Assembly (NCBI RefSeq): GCF_000172415.1
Contig: NZ_ABLD01000001.1
Coordinates: 248,001-312,000, forward strand
Origin: Paraburkholderia graminis C4D1M
Lineage (GTDB): Bacteria; Pseudomonadota; Gammaproteobacteria; Burkholderiales; Burkholderiaceae
Reading direction: 5' to 3'
Length of the DNA stretch: 64,000 bases
This document shows, in pieces, positions 8,327 to 18,073 of the stretch. Each line of letters starts with the position of its first letter. Within the stretch, counting starts at the first letter, position 1. Position numbers and translations under genes: made by a program. The notes under the pieces were generated by a model that was given only the letters and a program-made list of their open reading frames with translations, was not told the DNA's origin and did no database searches.

Positions 8327-9631
8327 TCAACCAGCATCCGCGCCGCGTGCTTCCTGACGCGCCCCGGATGCAACCGGCATGAGCGCCGCGCCTCGCGAGG
8401 CAGGTGCAACGCCGCGGAAATACAGCCACATGAAGGCCACCGCGCCGACCACCTCGGTCAGGATCACGGCGACGATCGTTCCTTTCGCGCCGCCGTAGCG
8501 GGTGAGCGGAACCACATAGAGAAGATGCAGAACCGTCGCGCCGAGAAACACATTCGTGAGCGAACGCGCGCGGCCTTGAGCGAGCAACCCGAGATCGCCG
8601 AATACGACAGCGACGCTGATGATGGGCGGCAAGACGGCTTCGAGTCTCAGGAGAGGAATCGATGCATGAAACTGCGGCCCAACCCATGTTTCGATACCCC
8701 ACGCCGCGAGCAATTCGATGCCGACAAAAAGGCTGATCGATGTCGAGAACACGGCGAGCATCGCCATTCGCATCAGGCGCTGCGCGGCTTGCGGATCGGT
8801 CGCGTGGTATTGACTGATGCGCGGATAGAAAGCCTGACTGATCACCATGAACATGGCCTGCGCGGCCACGCGAATCTTGTCCGCCATCGCGAACTGACCG
8901 ACCACTTCCGGTCCGTGGAAGTAGTTCAGAAGAATCGAGTTGAAGTTCACATAGAAGCTGATCAATACAAAAGAGAGGAACAACGGAAAGCCGTCTTTCA
9001 GCGCGTCGACAATCTTTCTCGTGGATATGCCGACGAGTTTCACCAGCCTGTTGCGATGAAGAATCCACAGCGCGCAAATGGCGAGCAGTACATTGCCGAG
9101 ACTGACGCCCAATGCAGCAAGCGCGGCATCGCCCGGTCCTTTCACTGCAAGATAGACGAAGGCGAGACCGAGAAGCCGCGAAACAAACGTCGGCAACACC
9201 AACGCGCGCATGCGTTCCAGGCCCTGAAACAGCCATACCGGCGTAACCGCGTTGGCGACGATGCCGAGAAATAGCGCGCCGAGTACATCGGCGTGATCTC
9301 GCAGATCCGGCACGAATGCAATGCCCGCTACGATCAGAAGAAGCGCCGCTGCAACCAGTACGAGCCGCGCGGCCGATGTACTCGTATAGACCTCGGCGAG
9401 CCCGTGAGCGTCGCCGCGTTTGACCGATACGAGTCGCGTTGCGGTGAAGTTGAAGCCATAGTCGGTCAGCAGCACCATGTATTGCGCGACAGCCTGACAA
9501 TAGGCCAACACCCCGAACTCTCTTGCACCGAGTACATGACCCAGGTACGGCAACATCAGCAACGGTACGATGTAATTGCCGCCCTGAATCAGAATCAGAT
9601 AGAACAGCGTGTTGCGAATCGGAGTCGTCAT
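8327..9631 (-). CDS. Polysaccharide flippase (Wzx-like, MOP superfamily)
   Basis: From the ATG at 9631 the product is 434 residues and almost entirely hydrophobic, with about 12 predicted membrane helices. The opening (YLILIQGGNYIVPLLMLPYL) and the LLTDYGFNFTATRL segment are typical of the O-antigen or exopolysaccharide transporters of the MVF/MOP superfamily. It would move a lipid-linked glycan across the inner membrane. An upstream in-frame ATG at 9673 adds 14 residues and cannot be excluded. It is the first gene of a pair with the downstream glycosyltransferase. Confidence 0.85.
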   Translation of the reverse strand: MTTPIRNTLFYLILIQGGNYIVPLLMLPYLGHVLGAREFGVLAYCQAVAQYMVLLTDYGFNFTATRLVSVKRGDAHGLAEVYTSTSAARLVLVAAALLLIVAGIAFVPDLRDHADVLGALFLGIVANAVTPVWLFQGLERMRALVLPTFVSRLLGLAFVYLAVKGPGDAALAALGVSLGNVLLAICALWILHRNRLVKLVGISTRKIVDALKDGFPLFLSFVLISFYVNFNSILLNYFHGPEVVGQFAMADKIRVAAQAMFMVISQAFYPRISQYHATDPQAAQRLMRMAMLAVFSTSISLFVGIELLAAWGIETWVGPQFHASIPLLRLEAVLPPIISVAVVFGDLGLLAQGRARSLTNVFLGATVLHLLYVVPLTRYGGAKGTIVAVILTEVVGAVAFMWLYFRGVAPASRGAALMPVASGARQEARGADAG

Positions 9632-9679
9632 AAAAATACGCCTGGTGCAATAGTGGCTTTCCTCATGCGTCAAGCCGCT

Positions 9680-10633
9680 CTACAGGCTCAAATGCCGCTG
9701 TGCACGGAATTCGGTGGGCGACATGCCGTACCTTTCCTTGAAGAGACGGCCCAGACGATTGCCGTCGCCCATTCCGCACCGCCGCGCAATTTTCCCCACC
9801 GGGATATTGGTGGAACTCAGCATTGTCCGGACCACGTCGAAGCGCGTGCGCAGCAGGTACTCCAGCGGCGTCATGCCGAACTCCTGCTTGAAACGGCGCC
9901 GGAAATTGCGCTTGCTCATTGCCGCGGATTCGGCTGCCTGCGCAACGGAAATCGGCTTGCTGTAGTTCTCCTGGATCCAGCGTGCCGACTCGCGAACCTT
10001 GCTTGCGGTGGTGAGCGATTTGGCGTCGCCTTCGCGTGGCCTTGTGTGCTTGATCGCATTCGTCTGCAGTTCAAGCGCGACCTTTCTGGCGATCTGCGGA
10101 CCGAGGTCGCGCTCGATCTGCGAAAGGGCCAGCTCGGCGGGCGTTGCGCCGTTAATGCGGGACGCCACGAAGTCATCGTCGAATAGAAAGACAGGTACTG
10201 CCAGCCGTGAAGCGTTTTTGTAAACCACTGCGAGCTTCGACCCTTGCGTGATGCGAAGCGATGCCATTGCGCCGTGACGCGTGATCCATGAATGCAGCCG
10301 GTCATTCGGTTCCGTTGGCGCCGCCGTGTCGCGGCACGCCACGAAGAACGCGTGAAAGTCGCCCACGCTGTAACGGCTCAGTTGTTCCGTGAAGATCGAA
10401 ATGCCGCACGAACTCGTGACGACGCCGCCTTCTTCTGACAATACCGTAAGCCGGTACGGCGGGTCTTCGCCACGATGCAGTTGCGCCATGTTCGCAAGGC
10501 GAAAAGCATCGCCAATCGCGCCAGTACTTGCCGTGAAGAAGTTCTGCGACACGAGAAGGCCAATGTGCCTCGGCGGTTCCAGACAGTCGGGCTTCTCATC
10601 GACGTGCGGCCTGGAGAGTTCAACGAGATCCAT
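9680..10633 (-). CDS. AraC-family regulator with DJ-1/GATase-like sensor domain (GlxA type)
   Basis: The 317-residue protein has an N-terminal GlxA-like domain (HIGLLVSQNFFTASTGAIGDA, about residues 23-185) followed by an AraC DNA-binding domain with two helix-turn-helix units (ISVAQAAESAAMSKRNFRRRF and IARRCGMGDGNRLGRLFKERYG). The start is set at the ATG at 10633, behind GGAG; a GTG at 10669 is possible. The AT-rich stretch just upstream could hold the promoter. It ends 48 bases before the flippase gene on the same strand, so it may control that surface-glycan operon or be cotranscribed with it. Confidence 0.82.
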   Translation of the reverse strand: MDLVELSRPHVDEKPDCLEPPRHIGLLVSQNFFTASTGAIGDAFRLANMAQLHRGEDPPYRLTVLSEEGGVVTSSCGISIFTEQLSRYSVGDFHAFFVACRDTAAPTEPNDRLHSWITRHGAMASLRITQGSKLAVVYKNASRLAVPVFLFDDDFVASRINGATPAELALSQIERDLGPQIARKVALELQTNAIKHTRPREGDAKSLTTASKVRESARWIQENYSKPISVAQAAESAAMSKRNFRRRFKQEFGMTPLEYLLRTRFDVVRTMLSSTNIPVGKIARRCGMGDGNRLGRLFKERYGMSPTEFRAQRHLSL

Positions 10634-10791
10634 CACGATTAGGGCTCCAAATATATTTATCAAATGCACTAAAAGTCTGGCAACAGCCTGAATTGTAGTG
10701 AGCGCGGATTCGGTAAAAGTCCGCTAATCGGCGGCGCAGCCGCCAATTGCTTGTCGCGCCTCGCCAATGCGCGGATCTTCTGAAACCGCGG

Positions 10792-11004
10792 TTATCCGCG
10801 CCGCTTTGCGGCCCGGATAGCGTCGGCAATGGAGCAGAAAATCCGCACCGGAATCAATACAATCGCCACCACCAGAAAAACGACAATCACCGCCGCGACA
10901 TAAACCGTTGCAAAGCCAGTCAATATCACGGTGAACGCAAACCTTTCGGCACGCGAAGCCAAGGGCTGGTCTCGCCAGTGACCCCGCGGCCGGCCTTCTT
11001 CCAT
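10792..11004 (-). CDS. Small membrane protein, unknown function
   Basis: A 70-residue frame begins MEEGRPRGHWRD and contains one long or two short hydrophobic helices (about residues 23-60, VAAVIVVFLVVAIVLIPV) with a basic C-terminus (AAKRRG). It lies 12 bases after the stop of the AraC-type gene on the same strand, so it may be its downstream partner. The ribosome site is weak and no family was recognised. Confidence 0.5.
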   Translation of the reverse strand: MEEGRPRGHWRDQPLASRAERFAFTVILTGFATVYVAAVIVVFLVVAIVLIPVRIFCSIADAIRAAKRRG

Positions 11005-11016
11005 GGTCGCACTCGC

Positions 11017-11754
11017 TTAGGCGGAACCCGTGCGGGCGCGGCGCCGAAACTCCGTTGGCGAGACTCCGAAGCGCTTGCGAAAGAGCTTCGCGAGTTGCGA
11101 CCCGTTGCCCATGCCGCTGCGCCGAGCGATCTTGTCGACCGGAAGATCGGAGTCGGCTAGCAGCCTGCGCGACCGGTCGAGCCGAGCCCTCAACAGGTAT
11201 TCGGAAGGCGGCGTGCCGATCTGTTGCCGGAACCGGCGCAAGAAGGTTCGTTCGCTGATCGCGGCGCGCTGAGCGACTTCGGCAATCGAAATGTCGTGCT
11301 CGCAGTTTTCAGTGAGCCACTGCGCGAGCGCGTGAATCTTCTCGTCTTCGCGCTTCGGCTTAACGGACGTTGCGCCGCTTGCATCATCTGCCTGCGGAAA
11401 GAAGCTGATGCGTATTTCGGCGGCGCGTGCAATCACGGCGCCCTGAACTGTGTGGTCCAGGATCCATACCGGCGCAATTAAATCTTGACAATTCAAATTG
11501 GACCTTACGATAGAGGCGAGAGTTGCATCCGTATCCGGCGCAATCAGCATTTGCATCTTATCGGCGTGCTCGGGCGCGCGAGGAATAGACATCGCGTTTG
11601 CAGTAGCCGATTGATCGAGATGCATTTCGTTTTCGCCGGATTGAAGATCGCGGCTTGAAACGATGTCGATATGTGCATTCGTATTAATTAGACGAAGTAC
11701 TTGTGCCGCTTTATCAGTCGGCAGGAGGCAACTAGCGGGGCCGAGTTTATTCAT
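11017..11754 (-). CDS. AraC-family regulator with short N-terminal domain
   Basis: The 245-residue product ends in an AraC DNA-binding domain (about 145-240) with helices ISIAEVAQRAAISERTFLRRF and VDKIARRSGMGNGSQLAKLF. The start follows AGGAGACAGC. Its second helix region (RRSGMGNGSQL) is close to that of the neighbouring regulator (RRCGMGDGNRL), so the two are related. The N-terminal part is only about 130 residues, too short for a complete DJ-1-like sensor, so it may have lost part of that domain. Its target is unknown. Confidence 0.78.
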   Translation of the reverse strand: MNKLGPASCLLPTDKAAQVLRLINTNAHIDIVSSRDLQSGENEMHLDQSATANAMSIPRAPEHADKMQMLIAPDTDATLASIVRSNLNCQDLIAPVWILDHTVQGAVIARAAEIRISFFPQADDASGATSVKPKREDEKIHALAQWLTENCEHDISIAEVAQRAAISERTFLRRFRQQIGTPPSEYLLRARLDRSRRLLADSDLPVDKIARRSGMGNGSQLAKLFRKRFGVSPTEFRRRARTGSA

Positions 11755-12232
11755 GCTGTCTCCTGGTGTTCGAGGTCTAACGAGTTATTGGTAATGCCGC
11801 TCAGGTATGACAGTGCTTGTGTTGGGCGCGAGCGAAGAAGCGTTGGAGAAGACGATGCTTACGCAATCTTTCTTCGTTTGGGATTTGAATGGAAGGATAC
11901 GCTGTAAGGCTGGTTGCGTGCTCACCTAAATTCAGCCTCCACCGGCCAACCTTGGCTGACAACGTAGAGGTGCTCGATGGCGTGCCGCGCGACGAACGAG
12001 CGCGGGCGCCGGACGGTTCAACCGCCGGTTCGAGTACTGTGTCAAAGGCGTTAAACCGATAAGAAATGTGGCAAGAAAAACGCGTAATGAAGCCCGTTTC
12101 GAAAGTTCTGAGAAGCGCTGCTAAATACCGTAGAAAGCGTTTGTTCACACGCTTGAAGCATCGACTCAAGCGCGTCATGAGCGGACAACATCGTGTGCGC
12201 AACGGTCACTGTTTTCATGACCATCGTTGCGC
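11755..12232. other. Gene-free interval
   Basis: This 478-base stretch separates the AraC-type gene from the end of the dimethylformamidase-like gene. It should contain the promoter of the AraC-type gene next to 11755. The frames that can be read through it have no ribosome sites and no sensible protein composition, and I see no strong hairpin or repeat. Confidence 0.4.
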
Positions 12233-13765
12233 TCAACCCGCGTCGGTTTGCAATGCGGCTTCGCCGCCTGCATCGGCCGCTTCGTGCAGCGGACGCTTCT
12301 GCTGTGATACGTTTAGCTCTTGTGCGCCGGTGTATTGGCGAATCACGTTGCGGGTGATCTGCTGCACGACGTCATGGCTCTGCGCCGTGCTGTCCGTCAG
12401 CACACGAGCCCAGTCTGTCGTACCCACATTAAAGACTTCTCCCGCACTGCGGCGGCCGTCTCGCAGCAGTGGACGAAATAAGCCGATCGCGCCAGCACCG
12501 CCCATTTCCCATCCTGTGAGCCGTTCGGTAACCGCAAGCCTTTCGATTGCATCGTCGGGCCAGTCCGGCGGGATGCCGTCCGCTTCATAGCCGACGAGCC
12601 GATCTTCTGCGCCAAAGCTTTCACCTTGTTGCAGTTGAGTTCCTGCAAATACCCAATGGTCCGGCCGTTTGACGGTAAAGCCAATTGCCTGACGCTCGCA
12701 CTTCACCCAGCGGCGACGCCACCGCGACCACGTGCCCCAGTGGCCGCCGCCGTGCTTATAGGTCAGTCCAATCAAATGGCTTTCATTGCCGCTTACGCGC
12801 GGATCGAGATCGATCTGTTCCTTGAGTACATCCCAGTTGTCCGCAAGCTTGCGCATCTCGCTGAGTTGACCCGGTTCAGCGCCGATAAACCTCACAGGCC
12901 GATAACACGTATTGCCGCTGAAAACAGCGACGTTTCCGCCTTGCGTGACGAAATACGCGACATGTGCGCGCATTTCCTCGCTCCAGTACTCGTGATGACC
13001 GACGCTCAGCATGCAGCGGTAGCGCGTAAGGTCTAGCGCAGTGGCGCTGTGTAAGTCGAGATCCGTATAAAAGTCGCAGGCAATGCCTTCGTTGCGCAGC
13101 CACCGGATAAACTTCGCGTCCCAGTGAGCGAATTGCTGACGGGTCGAGCGTGTGTCGTAGGGGTCGTCCGGTTCGCCGAGCCGTGCGCCGAGGCCGCCGC
13201 CGGGGCGGAGCAAGCTCACTTTGTTTGCGGCGCGATAACGGTGGATGCGGTCGTCGTAGAAGCTTCCGCCACCCGTGGAGTTATAGGCGTGGTAGGTGGC
13301 CGTCGGAATGATGTACGCGAGCGTGGCGGTGGGCGTGCGTGGCCGTGCGATCACAAGCGCCATGCTGTCGCTGTCGGGCCGTGCTGCGAAGATCGGCCGA
13401 TGCGCGGCGCACGCGCGCCCGAGTTCCTGCGTCGGCTTTCCTGCGGCGTCGACTTCATAGGCGATCGCCACATAGGCGCCGCTGTGCAAGTTCGCGACGT
13501 TCGGGCGAATGTCGATTGTCGGCCAATTCCAATCCTCGTCGAAGCGCTTTGCCGCGCTATTGCCTGTAGATTGGAATACGTATTTGCCGTCCAGCAGATT
13601 GGCGGTCACATTGTTCTTACCTGTAACCACCACGCCGCACAGGCTCGTGAGCGAGTCGTCGTCCTGCTGCTGATAAATGGCGATGCTAAAGCGCCTGCCG
13701 GGCTGCACCGCGAGTTCAAAGCTGGCTCCCGCAGTAAAGCTCGGATGAATCGGATAGATCTGCAT
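12233..13765 (-). CDS. N,N-dimethylformamidase large-subunit-like protein
   Basis: The 510-residue protein resembles the C-terminal domain of the large subunit of N,N-dimethylformamidase: conserved-looking blocks include YIIPTATYHAYNSTGGGSFYDD, DFYTDLDLHS, LSVGHHEYWSEEMRAHV and NVAVFSGNTCYRPVRF. The start follows AAGGAAAGCGAAC. Characterised relatives hydrolyse dimethylformamide together with a small subunit; none is visible here, and the protein is shorter than the known large subunit, so the substrate is open. It lies 133 bases downstream of glmS on the same strand. Confidence 0.75.
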   Translation of the reverse strand: MQIYPIHPSFTAGASFELAVQPGRRFSIAIYQQQDDDSLTSLCGVVVTGKNNVTANLLDGKYVFQSTGNSAAKRFDEDWNWPTIDIRPNVANLHSGAYVAIAYEVDAAGKPTQELGRACAAHRPIFAARPDSDSMALVIARPRTPTATLAYIIPTATYHAYNSTGGGSFYDDRIHRYRAANKVSLLRPGGGLGARLGEPDDPYDTRSTRQQFAHWDAKFIRWLRNEGIACDFYTDLDLHSATALDLTRYRCMLSVGHHEYWSEEMRAHVAYFVTQGGNVAVFSGNTCYRPVRFIGAEPGQLSEMRKLADNWDVLKEQIDLDPRVSGNESHLIGLTYKHGGGHWGTWSRWRRRWVKCERQAIGFTVKRPDHWVFAGTQLQQGESFGAEDRLVGYEADGIPPDWPDDAIERLAVTERLTGWEMGGAGAIGLFRPLLRDGRRSAGEVFNVGTTDWARVLTDSTAQSHDVVQQITRNVIRQYTGAQELNVSQQKRPLHEAADAGGEAALQTDAG

Positions 13766-13898
13766 GTTCGCTTTCCTTGCGCGAATAAGCGAGGCAGTGG
13801 CCCGCCAATGAGTTCCGATTACATTGCGGCGCGCGGTTTATGTCCGCGCAACCGTTTGCTTGTACACCCATGCGCGCAGTGCGTCTGTGCGCTATGCC

Positions 13899-15737
13899 TC
13901 ATTCGACAGTGACGGACTTCGCGAGATTTCGCGGCTTGTCGACGTCGGTTCCGCGTGCGCATGCGGTGTGATACGCAAGCAGTTGCAGCGGCACGACATG
14001 CAGGATCGGCGACAGGCTGCCGTAGTGCTCGGGCATGCGGATCACGCGAAGTCCATCGCCACTCGCAATTCGTGAATCCGCATCGGCGAATACATACAAT
14101 TGGCCGCTGCGTGCCCTGACTTCCTGCATATTCGATTTGAGCTTGTCGAGCAGCGCGTCGTTGGGCGCCACCGTGACGACCGGCATCTGGCTCGTCACCA
14201 GTGCAAGTGGCCCATGTTTCAATTCGCCTGCGGGATAGGCTTCCGCGTGCACGTACGAGATCTCTTTCAGCTTTAATGCGCCTTCGAGCGCGATCGGATA
14301 ATGCAGGCCGCGGCCGAGAAAGAGTGCATGTTCTGTGCGCGCGAACGCTTCTGCCCACGCGACGATTTGCGTTTCCAGCGCGAGCACGCTGTTCAGTTTC
14401 GCCGGCAAGCGATGCAGTTGATCGAGAAACGCCGCCTCCTGTGCAGCGGGAAGGCGCCCGCGCTGTTTGCTAAGCGTCAAGGCGAGCAGGAACAGCGCAA
14501 CTAGCTGCGTTGTGAAGGCTTTTGTCGACGCAACGCCGATTTCCGGTCCCGCACTAGTCAGATGCTGGAACTGCGCCTGCCGCATCATCGTGCTGCTTGC
14601 GACATTGCAAATAGCCAACGTGTGCCGATGGCCCTGAGATTGAGCGTGCTTGAGCGCGGCGAGCGTATCGGCGGTTTCGCCCGATTGCGATACGACCACG
14701 ACCAGCGTATTGGGACTCGCCACACTGCTGCGATACCGGTATTCGCTCGCGACTTCCACTTGCGCCGGTACTTTGGCGAGCGATTCGAACCAGTACTTCG
14801 CTGTCATGCCCGCGTAATAACTCGTGCCGCACGCCACTATCAGAAGCGAGTCGATTTCGCGAAACGCGTGCCGCGCCCCCGCGCCGAATAGGTCGGCGGT
14901 AATGGTGTGAACGTTTTCAATTGCGTCTGCAATGACACTTGGCTGCTCGAAGATCTCTTTGTGCATGTAATGCCGATACGGGCCGAGTTCCACTGCGCTC
15001 GTGCTCGATCGCTGCAATTTGATTTCGCGCTGCACCGCATGGCCGGCGCGATCGACGACCCGTACACCGTCCAGTGTCAATTCCGCTATATCGCCTTCTT
15101 CCAGATAAATGAAGTTCTCCACCGTCCCGGCAAGCGCCATGACGTCGGACGCGAGATAGTTGCCTTGCTCTCCCAGGCCGACGACGAGCGGTGAACCGGC
15201 CCGTGCACCGATCACCCGGCCCGGATCGCTACTCGCGAATACGGCAATTGCGTAAGCGCCGTGAAGCCGTTCGAGCGCATGGCGCACGGCAGAAAGCAGG
15301 TCGCTTTCATGTTCTCCGCCTTGCTTTTTCCACGCATGGTGAATCAGATGCGCGACAACTTCCGTATCGGTGTCCGACTCAAACACGTAGCCGAGTACTC
15401 CCAGTTCTTCTCGCAACGCCTCGTGGTTTTCAATGATGCCGTTATGCACGATGGCGATTTCGCCGCTGGAGAAGATCGGATGGGCATTCCTCGTGACAGG
15501 CGCTCCATGAGTCGCCCAACGTGTATGTGCGATACCGATCATTCCCGACAGGTTAGCTTCGGCAACTTCTGCCGCGAGACTCGCGACGCGCGCGACGCTG
15601 CGCACTCGACGCAGTGCGCCTTGCTGAAGAACCGCGATTCCGCACGAGTCGTAGCCGCGATACTCGAGTCGCCGCAAGCCCTCGGTCAACGTGGAAGTGA
15701 CATCGCGGCGATCCACTGCTCCTACGATTCCGCACAT
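13899..15737 (-). CDS. glmS: Glutamine--fructose-6-phosphate aminotransferase (isomerizing)
   Basis: The start is fixed by MCGIVGAV, where Cys1 of the mature enzyme is the glutamine-hydrolysing nucleophile; the open frame runs further upstream but those codons do not belong. The 612-residue length is normal. The N-terminal glutaminase domain (about 1-225) is followed by two SIS domains (about 290-590), and it ends [12 protein letters not shown] as in the family. It makes glucosamine-6-phosphate for peptidoglycan and lipopolysaccharide. There is no glmU next to it, so this may be a second copy; adjacency to the dimethylformamidase-like gene is unusual. No glmS ribozyme is expected in this group and none is seen. 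Confidence 0.96.
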   Translation of the reverse strand: MCGIVGAVDRRDVTSTLTEGLRRLEYRGYDSCGIAVLQQGALRRVRSVARVASLAAEVAEANLSGMIGIAHTRWATHGAPVTRNAHPIFSSGEIAIVHNGIIENHEALREELGVLGYVFESDTDTEVVAHLIHHAWKKQGGEHESDLLSAVRHALERLHGAYAIAVFASSDPGRVIGARAGSPLVVGLGEQGNYLASDVMALAGTVENFIYLEEGDIAELTLDGVRVVDRAGHAVQREIKLQRSSTSAVELGPYRHYMHKEIFEQPSVIADAIENVHTITADLFGAGARHAFREIDSLLIVACGTSYYAGMTAKYWFESLAKVPAQVEVASEYRYRSSVASPNTLVVVVSQSGETADTLAALKHAQSQGHRHTLAICNVASSTMMRQAQFQHLTSAGPEIGVASTKAFTTQLVALFLLALTLSKQRGRLPAAQEAAFLDQLHRLPAKLNSVLALETQIVAWAEAFARTEHALFLGRGLHYPIALEGALKLKEISYVHAEAYPAGELKHGPLALVTSQMPVVTVAPNDALLDKLKSNMQEVRARSGQLYVFADADSRIASGDGLRVIRMPEHYGSLSPILHVVPLQLLAYHTACARGTDVDKPRNLAKSVTVE

Positions 15738-16033
15738 GGAAGGTCTCCTGATTCCGCAGCGATTCATACGAAAGTACTGGCGCTGTTCGATCTGTTGCAT
15801 TGCAACCAAGCATAGACATCGCGAGGCGGCGCGAGTCGAGCGCGGCGCGAAACGTTGAACGGTTGTCCGCTTAACGAGCAAGTAACGAGCACGTTGGTTT
15901 CGCGCGCAACATTCCTGAAACATATGCATGCCGGTCCGTCATTAGACAAATGACATTCATGCTCTCGTGAAATGACGGTTAAACAGCGAGAATGCGTCGC
16001 ACTACCGCATTAACCATTCAAGGAGCGATCGAT

Positions 16034-16915
16034 ATGTATGCCATTACCGGTGTGACAGGGCAGGTGGGCGGCGCGGCGGCTCGCGCTTTACTGGCTGCGG
16101 GACATGAGGTGCGTGCGGTATTGCGCGACGAGACGAAGGCCGCGCAGTGGCGTGAGCGCGGTGCCGAAATAGCCATTGCATCATTCGAAGACGCCGACGC
16201 GCTCGCCGCAGCATTTCGCGGAACCGCAGGCGTGTTTGTGATGCTCGCGCCGAATTTCGCACCGGAGCCCGGTTATCCGAACGCACATCGGGCAGTTGCA
16301 GTGCTGAAAAAGGCGCTAGTCGATGCGCGGCCGGAGCGGGTGGCGGCATTGTCGTCGGTTGGCGGGCACCGTGAATCCGGCCTCGGGCTCATTACTCAAG
16401 TGCACATTCTGGAGCAGGCACTGGCGGAACTGCCCGCTTTGCACATACCCACTGCGATCATGCGGCCCGCGTGGTTCATGGAGAACTCGCTATGGGACGT
16501 TGCACCGGCGCGCGATACGGGCGTCATGCCGGGCTTTCTGCAGCCACTCGAGCGCGCTTATCCGATGGTCGCGACGGCGGACATCGGCCGCGTGATTGCC
16601 GATACGCTCACGCAGACGTGGCAGGGGCGGCGCGTCATCGAAATAGAAGGGCCGCAGCGTTACACGCAGCATGAGATCGCGGCGTTGCTGGGCAGTGTAC
16701 TGGAGCGCGACGTGAAGGCTCAGGCGGTGCCGCGCGCCGAATGGGAAGCGCGGTTCCAGTCGCAAGGCACGGCGTGGCCGACGCCGCGCATTGAAATGCT
16801 CGACGGCTTTAACTCCGGATGGATCGACTTCGAGGGTGGCGCGAACGAGCATGTGATCGGCGAGACCGCTTATCGGACAGTACTGGCCGAACTCGTGAGG
16901 CGCGGCGCTCGATAA
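16034..16915 (+). CDS. NmrA-like NAD(P)-binding protein
   Basis: A 293-residue protein starting MYAITGVTGQVGGAAARALL, a Rossmann nucleotide-binding motif (GxTGxxG). The start follows AAGGAGCGATCGAT. The remainder (VRAVLRDETKA, then FVMLAPNF and IMRPAWFMENSLW) fits atypical short-chain dehydrogenases of the NmrA/YtfG type, which sense or reduce quinones or other small molecules. It stands alone, divergent from glmS and convergent with the glutaminase gene. The substrate is not evident. Confidence 0.85.
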   Translation: MYAITGVTGQVGGAAARALLAAGHEVRAVLRDETKAAQWRERGAEIAIASFEDADALAAAFRGTAGVFVMLAPNFAPEPGYPNAHRAVAVLKKALVDARPERVAALSSVGGHRESGLGLITQVHILEQALAELPALHIPTAIMRPAWFMENSLWDVAPARDTGVMPGFLQPLERAYPMVATADIGRVIADTLTQTWQGRRVIEIEGPQRYTQHEIAALLGSVLERDVKAQAVPRAEWEARFQSQGTAWPTPRIEMLDGFNSGWIDFEGGANEHVIGETAYRTVLAELVRRGAR

Positions 16916-16953
16916 TTACCCAAAGCTGCGAACTACAGACGAAAAGCAAATAA

Positions 16954-17009
16954 CGAATAGCGCGACGCAACGCTTGCGTTTAAAAACAAACCGGGCACCG
17001 CGCTATTCG
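16954..17009. terminator. Nested hairpins between convergent genes
   Basis: An outer inverted repeat, CGAATAGCGCG and CGCGCTATTCG, encloses an inner hairpin ACGCAA-CGC-TTGCGT followed by TTTAAAAA. It lies between the NmrA-like gene and the glutaminase gene, which face each other, so it probably terminates both transcripts. Confidence 0.65.
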
Positions 17010-17057
17010 CTTACTCGTTATTTATCGTTGAGTCTGTACGCCGCCGCTCATTCGCAC

Positions 17058-17981
17058 TTAAAAGATCGACTTGCCTGTATGCGTCGTCAACCATTCGAGC
17101 GCGAGTACACCGGCTAATGAATTGCCGTTTGCGTCGAGTCCCGGCGACCATACGCATACCGCCATTTCTCCGGGCAGTACCGCGACGATCCCACCGCCCA
17201 CGCCGCTTTTAGCGGGCAAGCCGACGCGGTACACGAAGTCGCCCGCGGCGTCGTAAGTGCCGCAAGTCAGCATGAGTGCCGAAAGACGTTTCGCGGAACT
17301 CGTGTCGAGAATCCGCTCGCCGGTGGAAGGCACAACGCCGTGATTGGTGAGAAAGAGCGCTGCTTTTGCCAATTCGACGCAACTCATGGAGATTGCGCAT
17401 TGGCGGCAATACGCGTCCACCACGACTTCCGGCGGCATCTCCATGTTGCCGAAGCTCGCCATGAAATGCGCCATCGCGCGATTGCGGTGAGCGTGCTGCA
17501 ATTCCGATTGAGCGACGCGCGAATCGTAGTCGATGCTCGTCTCGCCCGTTACGCGCCGCATGAATTCGACGAGTGCGGTTTCGGCTTGCACGAAACGCCG
17601 GCACAGTACATCGGTGACGATCAGCGCTCCCGCATTGATAAACGGATTGCGCGGCTTGCCGTGCTCCGCCTCGAGTTGGACCAATGAATTGAAAGCATTG
17701 CCCGACGGCTCGCGGCCCACGCGTTGCCATAGCGCGTCGCCGAGCAGACGGAACGCCATTGTGCAGGCGAATAGCTTGGAAATGCTCTGAATGGAAAAGC
17801 GCGTGTCCGCTTCGCCGGTGCGGAATACTTCGCCCGACGCCGTGACGATTGCCATGCCGAAGCTCTCGGCCGGGACTTTAGCCAGTTGCGGGATGTAATC
17901 CGCAACTTTGCCCGTGCCGAGATAAGGCCGCAAGTCGCGATGAATCTGCTCGAGAATGGATGCGTAGTTCATGAGGCTCAA
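17058..17981 (-). CDS. glsA: Glutaminase A
   Basis: The 307-residue length and sequence match the serine-dependent beta-lactamase-fold glutaminases. The Ser-x-x-Lys catalytic pair is in SIQSISK near residue 66, followed by GREPSGNAFNSL and PRNPFINAGALIV. It hydrolyses glutamine to glutamate and ammonia in the cytoplasm. The ATG at 17972 (MNYASILEQ) is an equally likely start. It is a single gene, and short tandem repeats lie upstream at 18040-18072. Confidence 0.95.
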   Translation of the reverse strand: MSLMNYASILEQIHRDLRPYLGTGKVADYIPQLAKVPAESFGMAIVTASGEVFRTGEADTRFSIQSISKLFACTMAFRLLGDALWQRVGREPSGNAFNSLVQLEAEHGKPRNPFINAGALIVTDVLCRRFVQAETALVEFMRRVTGETSIDYDSRVAQSELQHAHRNRAMAHFMASFGNMEMPPEVVVDAYCRQCAISMSCVELAKAALFLTNHGVVPSTGERILDTSSAKRLSALMLTCGTYDAAGDFVYRVGLPAKSGVGGGIVAVLPGEMAVCVWSPGLDANGNSLAGVLALEWLTTHTGKSIF

Positions 17982-18039
17982 TTTGGTGGAGCCGCGATTC
18001 TACTGGCAAGCATCCGCGAACGGTTCGATTGCGCTCTGC

Positions 18040-18072
18040 GATACGTGCGATACGTGCGATACGCGTGATACG
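18040..18072. repeat. 9-bp tandem repeat upstream of glsA
   Basis: Two exact copies of GATACGTGC are followed by GATACGCGT and GATACG. The array lies between the glsA start and the end of the exporter gene, where the glsA leader should be. Confidence 0.7.
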
Positions 18073-18073
18073 G

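Noticed and set aside
11801..12202. A 133-codon minus-strand frame in the gap after the AraC-type gene
   Set aside because: No ribosome site, Arg/Ser/Thr-rich chance composition and no recognisable segment.
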